Below, one piece after another: positions 8,308-17,351 of a stretch of DNA of 32,184 bases (positions are counted from its first letter, which is position 1; every line of letters starts with the position of its first letter). The notes under the pieces were generated by a model that saw only the letters and a program-made list of their open reading frames with translations, was not told where the DNA came from and did no database searches. The DNA lies in NCBI GenBank assembly GCA_028285315.1, contig JANQPU010000349.1:1-32184 (forward strand), in the 5' to 3' direction. Both the position numbers and the translations under genes were made by a program. This stretch comes from Acaryochloris sp. IP29b_bin.176 (GTDB lineage: Bacteria; Cyanobacteriota; Cyanobacteriia; Thermosynechococcales; Thermosynechococcaceae).

Positions 8308-9555
8308 TTAGCTAACTCCTACAGCTTGTATAGAAGCGTTCTTAATCGCGAAAATTTTTTCCACAATCTCAGAAACGACTTTATCTGGCGTTGATGCTCC
8401 TGAAGTGATTCCAACTACAAGCGGACCATCTGGTAGCCAATTCTCAGTAATAGTGAGATCGCAATTGAGCGGCTTGTGCTCAACGCGGTTGCCAGGACCA
8501 ATCCGGGTAACACTGTCAATGTGATAAGAAGGAATATTCTTATCAATAGAAATTTCTTGCAAATGAGTCGTGTTGGATGAATTAAACCCACCAATAACGA
8601 CCATTAAATCTAAGGGCTCATCCACAAGCTGGAACATCGCATCCTGACGTTCTTGAGTGGCATCACAAATCGTATTGAAACTCAGAAAATGTTGGTTAAC
8701 GTTGGCAGGGCCATACTTGCGCATCATGGTGCGCTCAAACAGCTTACCAATTTGCTCAGTTTCGCCCTTGAGCATAGTGGTTTGGTTGGCAATGCCGATC
8801 CGCGCTAAATCAGTTTCTGGGTCAAATCCAGGCGAATAGGCTTTGGCAAACTTTGTCATAAACTCAGTTCGACGTTGCTCCTGCTCTTGGGGAGTATCTC
8901 CCGGATTGAGAATATAGTCAGCCACATATTCTGCTTCTTCCAGGTTCAGGACGACGAGGTATGTACCAGCAAAGGAGCTAGTAGCAATGGTCTCTTCATG
9001 TTTATACTTGCCATGGATAATTGAAGTATATGAGCCTTTTTTATGTTTTTCGACTGAGTTCCAAACTTTAGAGACCCAGGGACAGGTAGTATCCATCATG
9101 GTGCAGCCTTTATCGTTGAGTAACTGCATCTCTTGGACACTGGCACCAAATGCCGGTAGGATCACCACGTCATTCTTAGCAACAACCGAAAAATCCTTCT
9201 TGCCGTCAGGCTGCACCGGAATAAATTCAACCTTCATATCCCGTAAGTTTTGATTAACGGAAGGGTTATGAATGATTTCGTTGGTAATCCAGATGCGCTC
9301 TTGTGGGAATTGGCGACGTGTTTCATAGGCCAAGGCGATGGCCCGCTCAACTCCCCAGCAGAATCCAAAGGCTTCGGCTAAGCGAATAGTAACCTCTCCT
9401 TGTTGAAGACGATATTCGTTATCTCGAATTTGTTGGATCAGTTGGCTATTGTATTCAGACTGCAGTAGACCTGTCACTGCTTCATCGTGGCCAAATCCAG
9501 TTCGATGGTACTGCTCAGATTTATGCAGCGATCGCTTAAAGGCTTTTGTATCCAT
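8308..9555 (-). CDS. ispH: 4-hydroxy-3-methylbut-2-enyl diphosphate reductase
   Basis: IspH carries out the last step of the MEP isoprenoid pathway, reducing HMBPP to IPP and DMAPP with an iron-sulfur cluster. In cyanobacteria this supplies carotenoids and the phytyl chain of chlorophyll. The protein has 415 residues, longer than the roughly 310 of E. coli but usual for cyanobacteria, which carry an extra N-terminus ([14 protein letters not shown]) and insertions. The three cluster cysteines are visible: C66 in [11 protein letters not shown]158 in [10 protein letters not shown] and C297 in [11 protein letters not shown]. The substrate-binding histidine is in EIIHNPSVN. It is convergent with the coiled-coil gene, 19 bases away, and stands alone. 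Confidence 0.97.
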   Translation of the reverse strand: MDTKAFKRSLHKSEQYHRTGFGHDEAVTGLLQSEYNSQLIQQIRDNEYRLQQGEVTIRLAEAFGFCWGVERAIALAYETRRQFPQERIWITNEIIHNPSVNQNLRDMKVEFIPVQPDGKKDFSVVAKNDVVILPAFGASVQEMQLLNDKGCTMMDTTCPWVSKVWNSVEKHKKGSYTSIIHGKYKHEETIATSSFAGTYLVVLNLEEAEYVADYILNPGDTPQEQEQRRTEFMTKFAKAYSPGFDPETDLARIGIANQTTMLKGETEQIGKLFERTMMRKYGPANVNQHFLSFNTICDATQERQDAMFQLVDEPLDLMVVIGGFNSSNTTHLQEISIDKNIPSYHIDSVTRIGPGNRVEHKPLNCDLTITENWLPDGPLVVGITSGASTPDKVVSEIVEKIFAIKNASIQAVGVS

Positions 9556-9724
9556 GAATGTATTCCTGCATCTACGGGGAGTAAAGACCTTCAGACGAGT
9601 CCAAGAAAGGACTGTAAGATGCTGAAAGCGGCCAATTTAATTTTGCTGCATCAATGGCAACTTCTTCATCATACTGGGAACAGATCACCTATACACTGTC
9701 GGCTTGGAGAGACTATCCCCCGTT

Positions 9725-10573
9725 TCATTCTGTTTTTGTGAGGAATTGGGTCAGTAATCCTTGGGTAGGGCTCAATAGAAACGCCACTAGGAAGAAACCA
9801 AAAGCTACTAAGACAATCGCAGGTCCTGATGGTAAATTGAAATGAAAACTTAGATACATACCTGTAATGCTGGAGATTACACCAATGGTTGCTCCGACAA
9901 TCATCATCATATGCAATCGATAGACCAAGAGGTAGGCTGTGGCTCCTGGGGTAATCAACATGGCTAGGACCAGAATCACCCCTACGGACTTGAGACTAGC
10001 CACAATCGTTAGGGCAATGAGAACCATTAACCCAAAATTGAGCAGATTCGTCGGTAAGCCCGCTGCTTGAGCACCAACGGGATCAAAGGTATAAAGCATT
10101 AGCTCTTTGTAGAGCAACACAATCACAATGAGAACCAGAATGGTAATGAACAAGGTATTGATCACTTCTGATTGGGTGACGCTGAGGATATTGCCGAAGA
10201 GGAAGTGATTGAGGTCGATTTTATTCTCTTTCTGGACAATGGTGATTAGGGTAATACCCAAGGCAAAAAAGGCCGAGAACACAATCCCCATAGCTGCATC
10301 TTCTTTGATTTGGGATTGGGTATGGATCCAAGCAATGACGACCGTGCTAAAAACCCCAGCAATAAATGCTCCGAGGAAAATATCCATGCCAATGATGTAG
10401 GCAATCACCAAACCAGGTAATACTGAATGGCTAATCGCATCTCCCAACAAGGCCAAACGCTGCACCATCAAATAGCAGCCAACGGTGGCACAGACGATTC
10501 CCACCAGCACCGCTGTGATTAGCGATCGCTGCATAAATTCTGCCTGCAGCGGCTCAATCAATAGGTCGTACAT
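9725..10573 (-). CDS. mntB: metal-ion ABC transporter permease (ABC-3 family)
   Basis: This 282-residue integral membrane protein has about eight hydrophobic segments and ABC-3 family signatures: the N-terminal MQRSLITAVLVGIVCATVGCYLMVQRLALLGDAISHSVLPG and LKSVGVILVLAMLITPGATA. It forms the membrane channel for Mn, Zn or Fe import together with the ATPase encoded 26 bases upstream. The divergent gene at 11512 supplies the binding lipoprotein. The name mntB follows the cyanobacterial manganese system, but metal specificity is not proven (see the binding protein). Confidence 0.88.
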   Translation of the reverse strand: MYDLLIEPLQAEFMQRSLITAVLVGIVCATVGCYLMVQRLALLGDAISHSVLPGLVIAYIIGMDIFLGAFIAGVFSTVVIAWIHTQSQIKEDAAMGIVFSAFFALGITLITIVQKENKIDLNHFLFGNILSVTQSEVINTLFITILVLIVIVLLYKELMLYTFDPVGAQAAGLPTNLLNFGLMVLIALTIVASLKSVGVILVLAMLITPGATAYLLVYRLHMMMIVGATIGVISSITGMYLSFHFNLPSGPAIVLVAFGFFLVAFLLSPTQGLLTQFLTKTE

Positions 10574-10599
10574 TCGCTAAGGTCATGTATTGGTATGGC

Positions 10600-11343
10600 T
10601 CAGGCGGCGTTGGCATTAAAGAACGGAACATGCCCACCAAAGGCCCGCTGAATATTGTTTTTCGTGAGAACATCTTTTCGGGAACCAAAGGCAATTAGCT
10701 CGCGGTTGAGCAAAATCAAATCATCGAAATTGGTAATGGCCTGACCTAAGTCGTGGTGGACCACCAGCACGGTATGCCCAGTATTGGCTAGTTCATGCAG
10801 AATATTGAACACAATGGCTTCCGTTTTCTTGTCAATGCCAGCTAAAGGTTCATCTAAGCAGAAAATTTCTGCTTCTTCGGTCAGTGCTTTAGCTAGGAAT
10901 ACTCGCTGTTGCTGTCCACCGGAGAGTTGACCAATCGGACGATGCCGTAGATTCGCAATTCCTACCCGCTCTAGTGCCTCAACGGCTAAACGACGAGACA
11001 CCGTGGAATAGCGCTTTAGCCAGCCAGTTTTGCGAATCCGCCCCATGAGCACCACATCCCAAACCGTAGCCGGGTAGGTCCAATCAATTTGCGATCGCTG
11101 CGGGATATACGCCACTCGATCCAACTGCTGCTTCAGGGGTTTATCGCCCCACATCACTTGACCACTACTCGGTAAAACCAAACCTAGCATGGCCTTAAGT
11201 AACGTGCTTTTTCCGGCCCCGTTTGGACCAATAATTCCAGTCAAACGTCCTGCATTCACCGAGCAGGTTACGTTGGAGAGCGCCTTAACCATACGGTATT
11301 GCACACCTAAATGGTCTACAGCTAGACTGCGAGCACTGTTCAT
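10600..11343 (-). CDS. mntA: metal-ion ABC transporter ATP-binding protein
   Basis: This 247-residue ATPase has Walker A GPNGAGKST at 39-47, Q-loop in YIPQRSQIDW, signature LSGGQQQRV, Walker B IFCLDEPLAG and the switch histidine in VVHHDL. The stretch PQRSQIDWTYPATVWDVVLMGR is typical of the Mn/Zn/Fe (TroB/MntA) subgroup. It energises the permease encoded directly downstream. It is divergent from the binding-protein gene, whereas in Synechocystis mntC, mntA and mntB lie in one direction. The 168-base divergent region holds the candidate operators listed separately. Confidence 0.9.
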   Translation of the reverse strand: MNSARSLAVDHLGVQYRMVKALSNVTCSVNAGRLTGIIGPNGAGKSTLLKAMLGLVLPSSGQVMWGDKPLKQQLDRVAYIPQRSQIDWTYPATVWDVVLMGRIRKTGWLKRYSTVSRRLAVEALERVGIANLRHRPIGQLSGGQQQRVFLAKALTEEAEIFCLDEPLAGIDKKTEAIVFNILHELANTGHTVLVVHHDLGQAITNFDDLILLNRELIAFGSRKDVLTKNNIQRAFGGHVPFFNANAA

Positions 11344-11381
11344 GAGTGAGTTTCCATAGTTTTAGAAGGGAGCAAAGAACT

Positions 11382-11418
11382 TGCACCTAAAAATTGTCTG
11401 TACTAGGTGCATGCACCT
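11382..11418. promoter_or_regulatory. candidate operator: three TGCACCT half-sites, including a 14-bp perfect palindrome
   Basis: AGGTGCATGCACCT at 11405-11418 is a perfect palindrome. A further TGCACCTA at 11382-11389 is the inverse of TAGGTGCA at 11404-11411 and repeats the third half-site exactly 30 bp away, about three helical turns. It sits 40-75 bases upstream of the ATPase gene and about 95 bases from the binding-protein gene. The arrangement suits a dimeric metal sensor. The TAGGTGCA half-site is loosely like those of the DtxR/MntR family, but the regulator is not identified. Confidence 0.5.
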
Positions 11419-11439
11419 GAAATTTAAAGTGGTGTAATT

Positions 11440-11496
11440 AAAAATGAAACAATTATGAAAATACTGTAGCATCAAAAAGTGAAAGCATTATGAAAA
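11440..11496 (+). promoter_or_regulatory. candidate operator: paired ATGAAA direct repeats with 11-bp spacing
   Basis: A 22-base unit at 11440-11461 recurs at 11475-11496 with 19 of 22 identities, 35 bases apart. Each unit contains two (A/G)TGAAA boxes separated by 11 bp (11444 and 11455; 11479 and 11490). Direct half-sites on an 11-bp period are the normal target form of OmpR-family response regulators. ManR, which represses Mn uptake in Synechocystis, belongs to that family. They lie just upstream of the binding-protein ATG at 11512. Confidence 0.5.
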
Positions 11497-11511
11497 ATTA
11501 GTTGAAAAGCT

Positions 11512-12480
11512 ATGACAACATCTTTGCAAAAGTCTCAATTCCCTGCCTGGGCCTGGGTTGTAGGCGGGTTGTTTCTTGGATTTAGCCTAGTTGGATGTAC
11601 GGGAAGCCAAGACGCTGAGCCATCCGGTAAACCTCAAGTTGTGGCTACTAGCACGATTTTGCAAGATTGGACCGCTGAGGTGGCAGGGGATGAAGTTGAA
11701 TTGATAGGTATCCTTCAACCCGGTGCTGACCCCCACGTTTATGAACCTGTGCCTGCGGATAATTTGAAAATTGAGCGAGCTGATCTGATTCTTTACAATG
11801 GCTACAATCTGGAGCCAGGCTTGATTAAGCTCATTGAGTCCAACAAAAAATCTAAAGTGTTTGCCGTTGGGGAAGTGGTCACTCCCCTTGATTACGATTA
11901 CCAGGGCACACGAGAACCCGATCCCCATGTTTGGGGTGATGTAGAGAAGGCCATCGAAATGGTGAACGCAATTCGCGATCAGCTGATTGAGCTATCCCCC
12001 GAGGATAAAGAAGAATTTACGAACAACGCTGCCGAATTTACCCAAGAGTTAGCAGCGTTGGACCAGTGGATTACAGAGCAGATCCAAACGATTCCAGCTC
12101 AGCAACGACAGTTAGTCACAACCCATGATGCCTTTCAATACTACGCCAAAGCCTATGGCCTTACGGTTGCAGGCACACTTATTGGTATGAGTACAGAAGA
12201 ACAACCCAGTGCTCAAACAGTCAAACGGCTATCTGATGATATTCAAAAGGCTAGAGTGCCTGCTATTTTTGCCGAAACAACCATCAATCCAGCGTTGATT
12301 AAAACAGTCGCGGCTGAAGCGAAGGTCAAGTTAGCCGAGCAAGAACTCTATTCCGATTCCATTGGGGCACCTGGCACTGAGGCAGATTCTTATATCAAGA
12401 TGCTAAAGGTGAATACCCGTACCATCGTGGAAGCATTAGGGGGGAATTACACAGAATTTCAGGCAGGGTTGTCAAATTAA
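11512..12480 (+). CDS. mntC: metal-ion ABC transporter substrate-binding lipoprotein
   Basis: This 322-residue cluster A-I binding protein has a lipoprotein signal: residues 1-28 with the lipobox LVGC and acylated C29. Metal ligands predicted by family pattern are H75 (DPHVYEP), H139 (DPHVWGD), H205 (TTHDAFQYY) and D282 (YSDSIGAPG). There is no histidine-rich loop, which speaks against a classical ZnuA. However, the third ligand is His, as in TroA and ZnuA, rather than the Glu reported for Synechocystis MntC. Manganese is favoured by context, and zinc or a broad range is possible. It captures the metal outside the plasma membrane and hands it to the permease. Its gene diverges from the ATPase/permease pair. 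Confidence 0.85.
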   Translation: MTTSLQKSQFPAWAWVVGGLFLGFSLVGCTGSQDAEPSGKPQVVATSTILQDWTAEVAGDEVELIGILQPGADPHVYEPVPADNLKIERADLILYNGYNLEPGLIKLIESNKKSKVFAVGEVVTPLDYDYQGTREPDPHVWGDVEKAIEMVNAIRDQLIELSPEDKEEFTNNAAEFTQELAALDQWITEQIQTIPAQQRQLVTTHDAFQYYAKAYGLTVAGTLIGMSTEEQPSAQTVKRLSDDIQKARVPAIFAETTINPALIKTVAAEAKVKLAEQELYSDSIGAPGTEADSYIKMLKVNTRTIVEALGGNYTEFQAGLSN

Positions 12481-12642
12481 CAGTCATGGCCCAACTCCCT
12501 CAGCTAGGTAAAAAGTATTTCTGCCACAGTCTTTAGGATAAAACCAACCTTCTTTGTCCACTTGTGCGGGGCAAGGTTAGTGCTCTTGGGCCTTCACTAC
12601 AAGCTTTGTCCTGATAGGCTTTTCCCAATCTCCCACGAAAAC

Positions 12643-13044
12643 CTAGGAATCTACTTCTTCTGGTTCGCCACTTAACAACCACTTATCTCCTTGCTTGGCT
12701 AGCGGGAAGCTAACTTCTAATGTCTGGTCTTCACTCTTGATAGACATTTTGACTGATGCTTTATCGCCTTCTATTTGAGGTTCGCCAACTATTTTGGCAG
12801 TTCCCATAATTTTTACAAATTCTTCGCGATCATCTGTATCAGGATTACAGAGTTCTTCAGGGGCTTCCGACGCACATAGCGGCTTGAGCGCATCAAAATT
12901 ACCATCTGCCCCCACTTTGATAAATGTCTCGACTACGGACTTCGGTGATGAGTGAACACCGTCACTGCAGGCCGCCATCAACAGAACCACGCCTGTGATC
13001 ACAACCCGTGCAATAATTTTTTTTGCAATAGAATGCAGTTTCAT
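12643..13044 (-). CDS. small lipoprotein, DUF4878-like (NTF2-type fold)
   Basis: The ATG at 13044 is chosen because GAGGAG lies seven bases upstream. The ATG at 13050 would leave only one base, and a GTG at 13068 has no ribosome site. The 133-residue product starts MKLHSIAKKI, has a hydrophobic segment VVITGVVLLM and a lipobox MAAC with lipidated C26. The mature part begins SPKSVVETFIKVGADGNFDALKPLC and ends KQGDKWLLSGE, the pattern of small DUF4878 or NTF2-like lipoproteins. The function is unknown. It is convergent with the metal-binding protein gene and not in an operon. Confidence 0.75.
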   Translation of the reverse strand: MKLHSIAKKIIARVVITGVVLLMAACSDGVHSSPKSVVETFIKVGADGNFDALKPLCASEAPEELCNPDTDDREEFVKIMGTAKIVGEPQIEGDKASVKMSIKSEDQTLEVSFPLAKQGDKWLLSGEPEEVDS

Positions 13045-13529
13045 CCCCATACTCCTCAATTTTTTCACTAGCAGATAGGTGACCTGGATCGGCTGTTCAG
13101 CCTCTGGATCTTCATAAAAGCAAGAGACAGCCCCATTCAGGGGAACAAACGTATAGTAAGGTTTTGCGGATCAACCTGCCTGAGAATCTTAATATTGTCT
13201 GCATAAATAATTTTGTTCAAAATCTTCCTAAGAGCTATAGAACACTGTCAGTTCAGTGCAGACAAACAGGCTAAAGAGAGCAGCATCCTTAAGTCCTTTA
13301 GAATCTTGTCTAGATCATTTTTTGATACATTCTAGTGGTCGGAGAAAGATACTTCGGCAAACGTACGGATATGATGGATTGTCTCGTATTGATAGAAGCA
13401 TTCATCTTGCATGCTTTTCATTGTTGCTGTCGAAGCTAGATCTAATAGCCCAGGTTAGCTGCCAAGAATTTTTATCATGCCGAAAAATGCTCGTTTACCT
13501 TGACATCCCAATCGTTTGCCCACCCTTCT
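13045..13529. other. non-coding stretch between the lipoprotein and rlmD genes
   Basis: About 485 bases separate these divergent genes. The frames seen here use GTG or TTG starts, lack ribosome sites and run into the methyltransferase gene in another frame, so I do not call a gene. There is a weak CCCC-ATTCA-GGGG hairpin near 13132. The last part, 13290-13500, is not obviously AT-rich. It may hold promoters for both genes, but I see no convincing box. Confidence 0.4.
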
Positions 13530-14978
13530 ATGCCAGCTGACAATCTCCAAAACCCGAGTAAAAAAGAACTCATAGTGACAGAAGCACAGAGCCATTGGCA
13601 ACAAGGCAGCTTGTTGGAGTTGGACATCATTGATCTGAGTCCGACCGGAGATGGGGTGGGTCGATGGGGACAGCAGAATCAGGTGGTGTTCGTCCCTAAT
13701 ACTGTCCCTGGCGATCGCATTAGCGCTCGCCTTATTCGAGTCAAACCCAGGTATGCCTATGGACAACTCCATACGCTTATTCAGGCTTCGCCTCACCGAG
13801 TGAGACCTCAATGCATCGTTGCCGATAAGTGTGGCGGGTGCCAGTGGCAGCAAGTGGACTATGCCTATCAGCTGACCGCTAAGCAAGATCAGGTCGCTCA
13901 AGCCCTAGAGCGAATAGGCAAACTCCAGTCTCCTTCTGTGGATCCAGTGTTGGCAGCCCCTTCCCCCTTTGCCTATCGCAATAAAGTTACTTACCCCATT
14001 GTGTTGAGTCCCAATTCCCATCAAGTGCAGGCGGGCTACTATCGCAAAGGCAGCCACAAGCTGATCAACCTCAATCGATGCCCCGTTCAAGATTCTCACT
14101 TCGATATTTTTTTAGCCGAAATCAAGGGGGATATCCAAAAGCAGGACTGGTCCATCTATAACGAACACAATCATCGGGGTTTAATTCGCCACCTCTCAAT
14201 CCGCATCGGTCGGCGGACAGGGGAAATGCTGATGACTTTGATTATTAATGCGCGGCAGAGCCAATCTTCACCTCCTCTAGAGGATCTAGAGACGCAAGCC
14301 AAAGAATGGTTAGAGCGTTATCCACAACTGGTGGGAGTTTGTCTAAACTTTAACTTCCATCGCACCAATCGCATCTTTGGAGCAGAAACTATCTGTGTCA
14401 TGGGCCGAGACTATTTGCTTGAGACCTTTGCCGGTCTGACTTTTCAGCTCCGTCCCGATACCTTTTTTCAGGTCCATACTGAACAAGCTGAAGTCCTACT
14501 CAACACACTCCTCAGCCACCTTCAACTCAAGGGTAGCGAACAGATCGTTGATGCTTACTGTGGTATTGGCACTTTAACACTACCGTTAGCTCAACAGGTC
14601 AAAGCAATTGTCGGCATCGAATTACAGGCCGCAGCGATTGAGCAGGCCCAAACCAATGCCACCCTGAATCAGATTGCCAACACAACGTTTTATGTTGGTG
14701 CTGCCAAAGATGGTTTAGAAGAGCTTCCATTTATGCCCGATCTGGTCCTCTTAGATCCCCCACGCAAAGGCTGTCACCAAGATGTTATTGAACAATTGTT
14801 AACTCTGAACCCTGAGCGAATTGTATATGTCAGTTGCCATCCGGCTACCCTCGCTCGCGATTTAAATCTACTCTGTCAAGCGGGGCAGTATGACCTGAAT
14901 CGGGTTCAACCCGTAGACTTCTTTCCCCAAACCTCCCATGTGGAATGTATGGCGTTCCTCAATAGGCGCGCTTCATGA
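13530..14978 (+). CDS. rlmD: 23S rRNA (uracil-C5)-methyltransferase, RlmD/TrmA family
   Basis: A 482-residue SAM-dependent RNA methyltransferase. It has an N-terminal TRAM RNA-binding domain (about residues 23-80, DLSPTGDGVGRW...VFVPNTVPGD), then an iron-sulfur site C95-x5-C101-G-G-C104 with a fourth Cys likely in NRCPVQD. The SAM-binding motif is DAYCGIGTLTLPLA, followed by DPPRKG and the catalytic cysteine in VYVSCHPATLARDL. The iron-sulfur motif favours RlmD (RumA; U1939 of 23S rRNA) or RlmCD over TrmA. The ATG at 13530 is preferred to a TTG at 13500, but neither has a clear ribosome site. Its last four bases ATGA overlap the start of the glutamate symporter gene, indicating translational coupling. 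Confidence 0.9.
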   Translation: MPADNLQNPSKKELIVTEAQSHWQQGSLLELDIIDLSPTGDGVGRWGQQNQVVFVPNTVPGDRISARLIRVKPRYAYGQLHTLIQASPHRVRPQCIVADKCGGCQWQQVDYAYQLTAKQDQVAQALERIGKLQSPSVDPVLAAPSPFAYRNKVTYPIVLSPNSHQVQAGYYRKGSHKLINLNRCPVQDSHFDIFLAEIKGDIQKQDWSIYNEHNHRGLIRHLSIRIGRRTGEMLMTLIINARQSQSSPPLEDLETQAKEWLERYPQLVGVCLNFNFHRTNRIFGAETICVMGRDYLLETFAGLTFQLRPDTFFQVHTEQAEVLLNTLLSHLQLKGSEQIVDAYCGIGTLTLPLAQQVKAIVGIELQAAAIEQAQTNATLNQIANTTFYVGAAKDGLEELPFMPDLVLLDPPRKGCHQDVIEQLLTLNPERIVYVSCHPATLARDLNLLCQAGQYDLNRVQPVDFFPQTSHVECMAFLNRRAS

Positions 14979-16172
14979 TCGATTCCGTTATAGACATTAA
15001 TTGTTTATCCTTTCTGCTGATCAGTATCTTTGTCCTTGGAATTGGCCTCCTCGTAACCCATACCATACCGCTCCTTAAGACGATCAACATTCCTGCTGCA
15101 GTGACGGGTGGCCTCATTGGTTGTAGCCTAGTGGCCTATGTCAACCTGTTCACACCTTGGCATCTACAGTTTGATCTGAGCCTACGAGACAATCTGCTCT
15201 TGGTCTTCTTTAGCACGATTGGTCTAGCCGCTCGCTTTAAACAGCTTAAAGAAGGGGGCCAAACACTTTTTGCTGTGATTGGTGTGATGGTCGCATTTTT
15301 ATTTATTCAAAATGCAGTGGGGATCTCGGTGGCATGCTTCGTCGGTTGTCCTCCCATCTATGGACTCCTAGGGGGAACGATTGCCTTTGTTGGAGGTCAT
15401 GGCACAGCGATTACCTGGGGAACACTCCTTGAGAATCAAGGATGGACTGGAGCCTTGGAATTTAGCTTAGCGGCTGCAACATTGGGCCTAATCGTGGGGG
15501 GGCTCTTAGCTGGACCTATTAGTCAGCAATTGATTCACCGATTTGAGTTGGAATCGCTGTCCCCTCCATCTGAATCTGTGGCGGAAAGTACGGTTACCAT
15601 GCCGACTAGTTTGGCAGGGATGTTTGGGATTGTTTTTCTGATTGCTACCTCCCTGACCCTAGACCCTAGGGCTGGGCTTGCATCTGCTCACCAGTCACTG
15701 GGGAATCGCCTTACCACAGTTCTTGCCCATCATGCTGGTGGCCATTCTTCTCATTAATATTCTGGATTGGAGAAATATCGCGGTAAATGATTCAGCCCTA
15801 TCATTTTGGAATGACGTCAGTCTGCAACTCTTCCTTGTCATGAGCTTGATGAATTTGCAGATTCTCTCTTGGCTGCAAACGGCAGGACCTTTATTAATGA
15901 TTTTAGGAATCCAAACCCTTTGTGCTGGCTTGTTTACCTACTTTGTTGTGTTTTGGGCAGCCGGTCGTGATTATGATGCCAGTGTTATTTGTGCAGGATT
16001 TGCGGGGATGGTGCTGGGAGCTATGCCAGTGGGGATGGCCAACATGACTACGATTACCCATCGGTATGGCCCGTCTCCTAAAGCATTGCTTGTGATTCCT
16101 TTATTGGGAGCTTGCTGTATGGATATTGCCAATGCCGTTGTTATTCAATTATTTTTAATGTTATCGCCTTAA
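14975..16172 (+). pseudogene. gltS: sodium/glutamate symporter, frameshifted by a 7-bp tandem duplication
   Basis: Two adjacent frames together make one GltS protein. Frame one (14975-15757) gives the N-terminal half with about six membrane segments, including LLVFFSTIGLAARFKQL and GGTIAFVGGHGTAITWG. Frame two picks up at about 15663 and gives GLHLLTSHWGIALPQFLPIMLVAILLINILDW and the C-terminal half through VIQLFLMLSP. The break is at ACCCTAG-ACCCTAG (15656-15669). Removing one copy joins the frames as SLTLGLGLHLL and yields about 396 residues, the normal GltS length. No other damage is seen, so the lesion is recent, reversible, or a sequencing error. The ATGA overlap with rlmD is intact. Confidence 0.88.
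15656..15669 (+). repeat. 7-bp tandem duplication that breaks gltS
   Basis: ACCCTAG occurs twice in a row. Loss of one copy restores the gltS reading frame exactly. Short tandem repeats of this kind arise and are lost by replication slippage. Confidence 0.85.
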
Positions 16173-16303
16173 ATAGAGCACACCGAAGACTAAATGTATC
16201 GAAAAATTACACGATATATATTTTGCTCAATGGTCTCGTAACATTACATAATATTGTGGGGATCATTCACCCGCGGCAGCCCACTCTTCACATCTGATTG
16301 CCA

Positions 16304-17326
16304 ATGATTACCAAAGACCTAGAGCGGCCTCAGCAGCCTTTTGAACCCTTGCAGAGAAATGCTGACTCCCAAATCCTAGAGTCTTTTTACGAACGATCCG
16401 TTCCAAGTTCCCCCTCTGCCTTACCCTTTGCTGCTCTCCTGGCCGCAGTCTGTATTTTATCTTTTTCGGCAGTTTTTACTCGGTTGAGTGAAGAAGAACT
16501 AACGGCCAGTGCCACTATCTTTAATCGGTTTTGGATTGCATCCCTGACTTTGGGATTTTGGAGTGGATTGCAGCAATTTCGTCAACCTCATACGGATTCT
16601 GTTCGATCATCCTATTCCCTACAAATCCGTGATTTAATCTGGTTTCTATGTTTGGGAGTTTTGATCTATGGTCGAGCTGGATCTTGGGCCTGGTCTTTAA
16701 CCCAAACCAGTGTGGCGAATTCCAATCTGCTTCATAATATGACGCCCTTGTTTGCCACTCTAGGGGGATGGATGTTCTTAGGGCATCGCTTCAATCGTCA
16801 ATTTCTATTGGGAATGGGGTTGGCGCTAAGCGGAATGCTAATCATAGGGATTGGGGATTTTCAGGTTGGAACCAGGGGTCTGGTCGGTGATGGGGCTGCT
16901 TTGTTATCAGCAGTCTTCTATGCTGCCAACTTCCTGGTTATTGAGAAACTACGCGTGAAGTTTTCCACCACCACCATTATGTTGTCGTCTTGTATCGTCA
17001 CGGGATTATTGACGATCCCCATTGTTGTGATGGGTGGGAATCAGCTTTTGCCGACGTCAGCGACAGTTTGGTTCGCCGTCATCGCGTTGGGTGTGCTCAG
17101 TCAAGGGTTGGGGCAGGGCTTGCTAGCTTACTGCCTGAAGCAATTCACGTCGGGATTTGTATCTGTTTTTATGCTTATCGAGCCCTTAATTACAGCCATT
17201 CTGGCTTGGAGAGTTTTTGGTGAACAGCTCAACTTGTTAAATTGGATGGCCTTTTTTATCGTTTTGACGGGATTATATCTGGCAACGATCAGCAAAGGGG
17301 CTGCAAAATCTAGCTCTATTCATTAA
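16304..17326 (+). CDS. EamA/DMT-family transporter
   Basis: A 340-residue membrane protein with about ten hydrophobic segments in two EamA repeats: the first from about residue 45 (FAALLAAVCILSFSAVFTRL) and the second from about 195 (GDGAALLSAVFYAANFLVIEKLR). The N-terminal 40 residues are polar and cytoplasmic. The glycine/proline-rich pattern PLFATLGGWMFLGHRF fits the drug/metabolite transporter superfamily, which mostly exports small metabolites; the substrate cannot be predicted. The ATG at 16304 is preferred over a TTG two codons upstream, and neither has a good ribosome site. It stands 131 bases after gltS and 117 before sphR. Confidence 0.87.
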   Translation: MITKDLERPQQPFEPLQRNADSQILESFYERSVPSSPSALPFAALLAAVCILSFSAVFTRLSEEELTASATIFNRFWIASLTLGFWSGLQQFRQPHTDSVRSSYSLQIRDLIWFLCLGVLIYGRAGSWAWSLTQTSVANSNLLHNMTPLFATLGGWMFLGHRFNRQFLLGMGLALSGMLIIGIGDFQVGTRGLVGDGAALLSAVFYAANFLVIEKLRVKFSTTTIMLSSCIVTGLLTIPIVVMGGNQLLPTSATVWFAVIALGVLSQGLGQGLLAYCLKQFTSGFVSVFMLIEPLITAILAWRVFGEQLNLLNWMAFFIVLTGLYLATISKGAAKSSSIH

Positions 17327-17351
17327 TTTCCTCCATAAATCGATGAAATCC

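Noticed and set aside
13256..13540. 94-residue plus-strand frame before rlmD
   Set aside because: GTG start, no ribosome site, overlaps the rlmD gene in another frame and has no recognisable domain.
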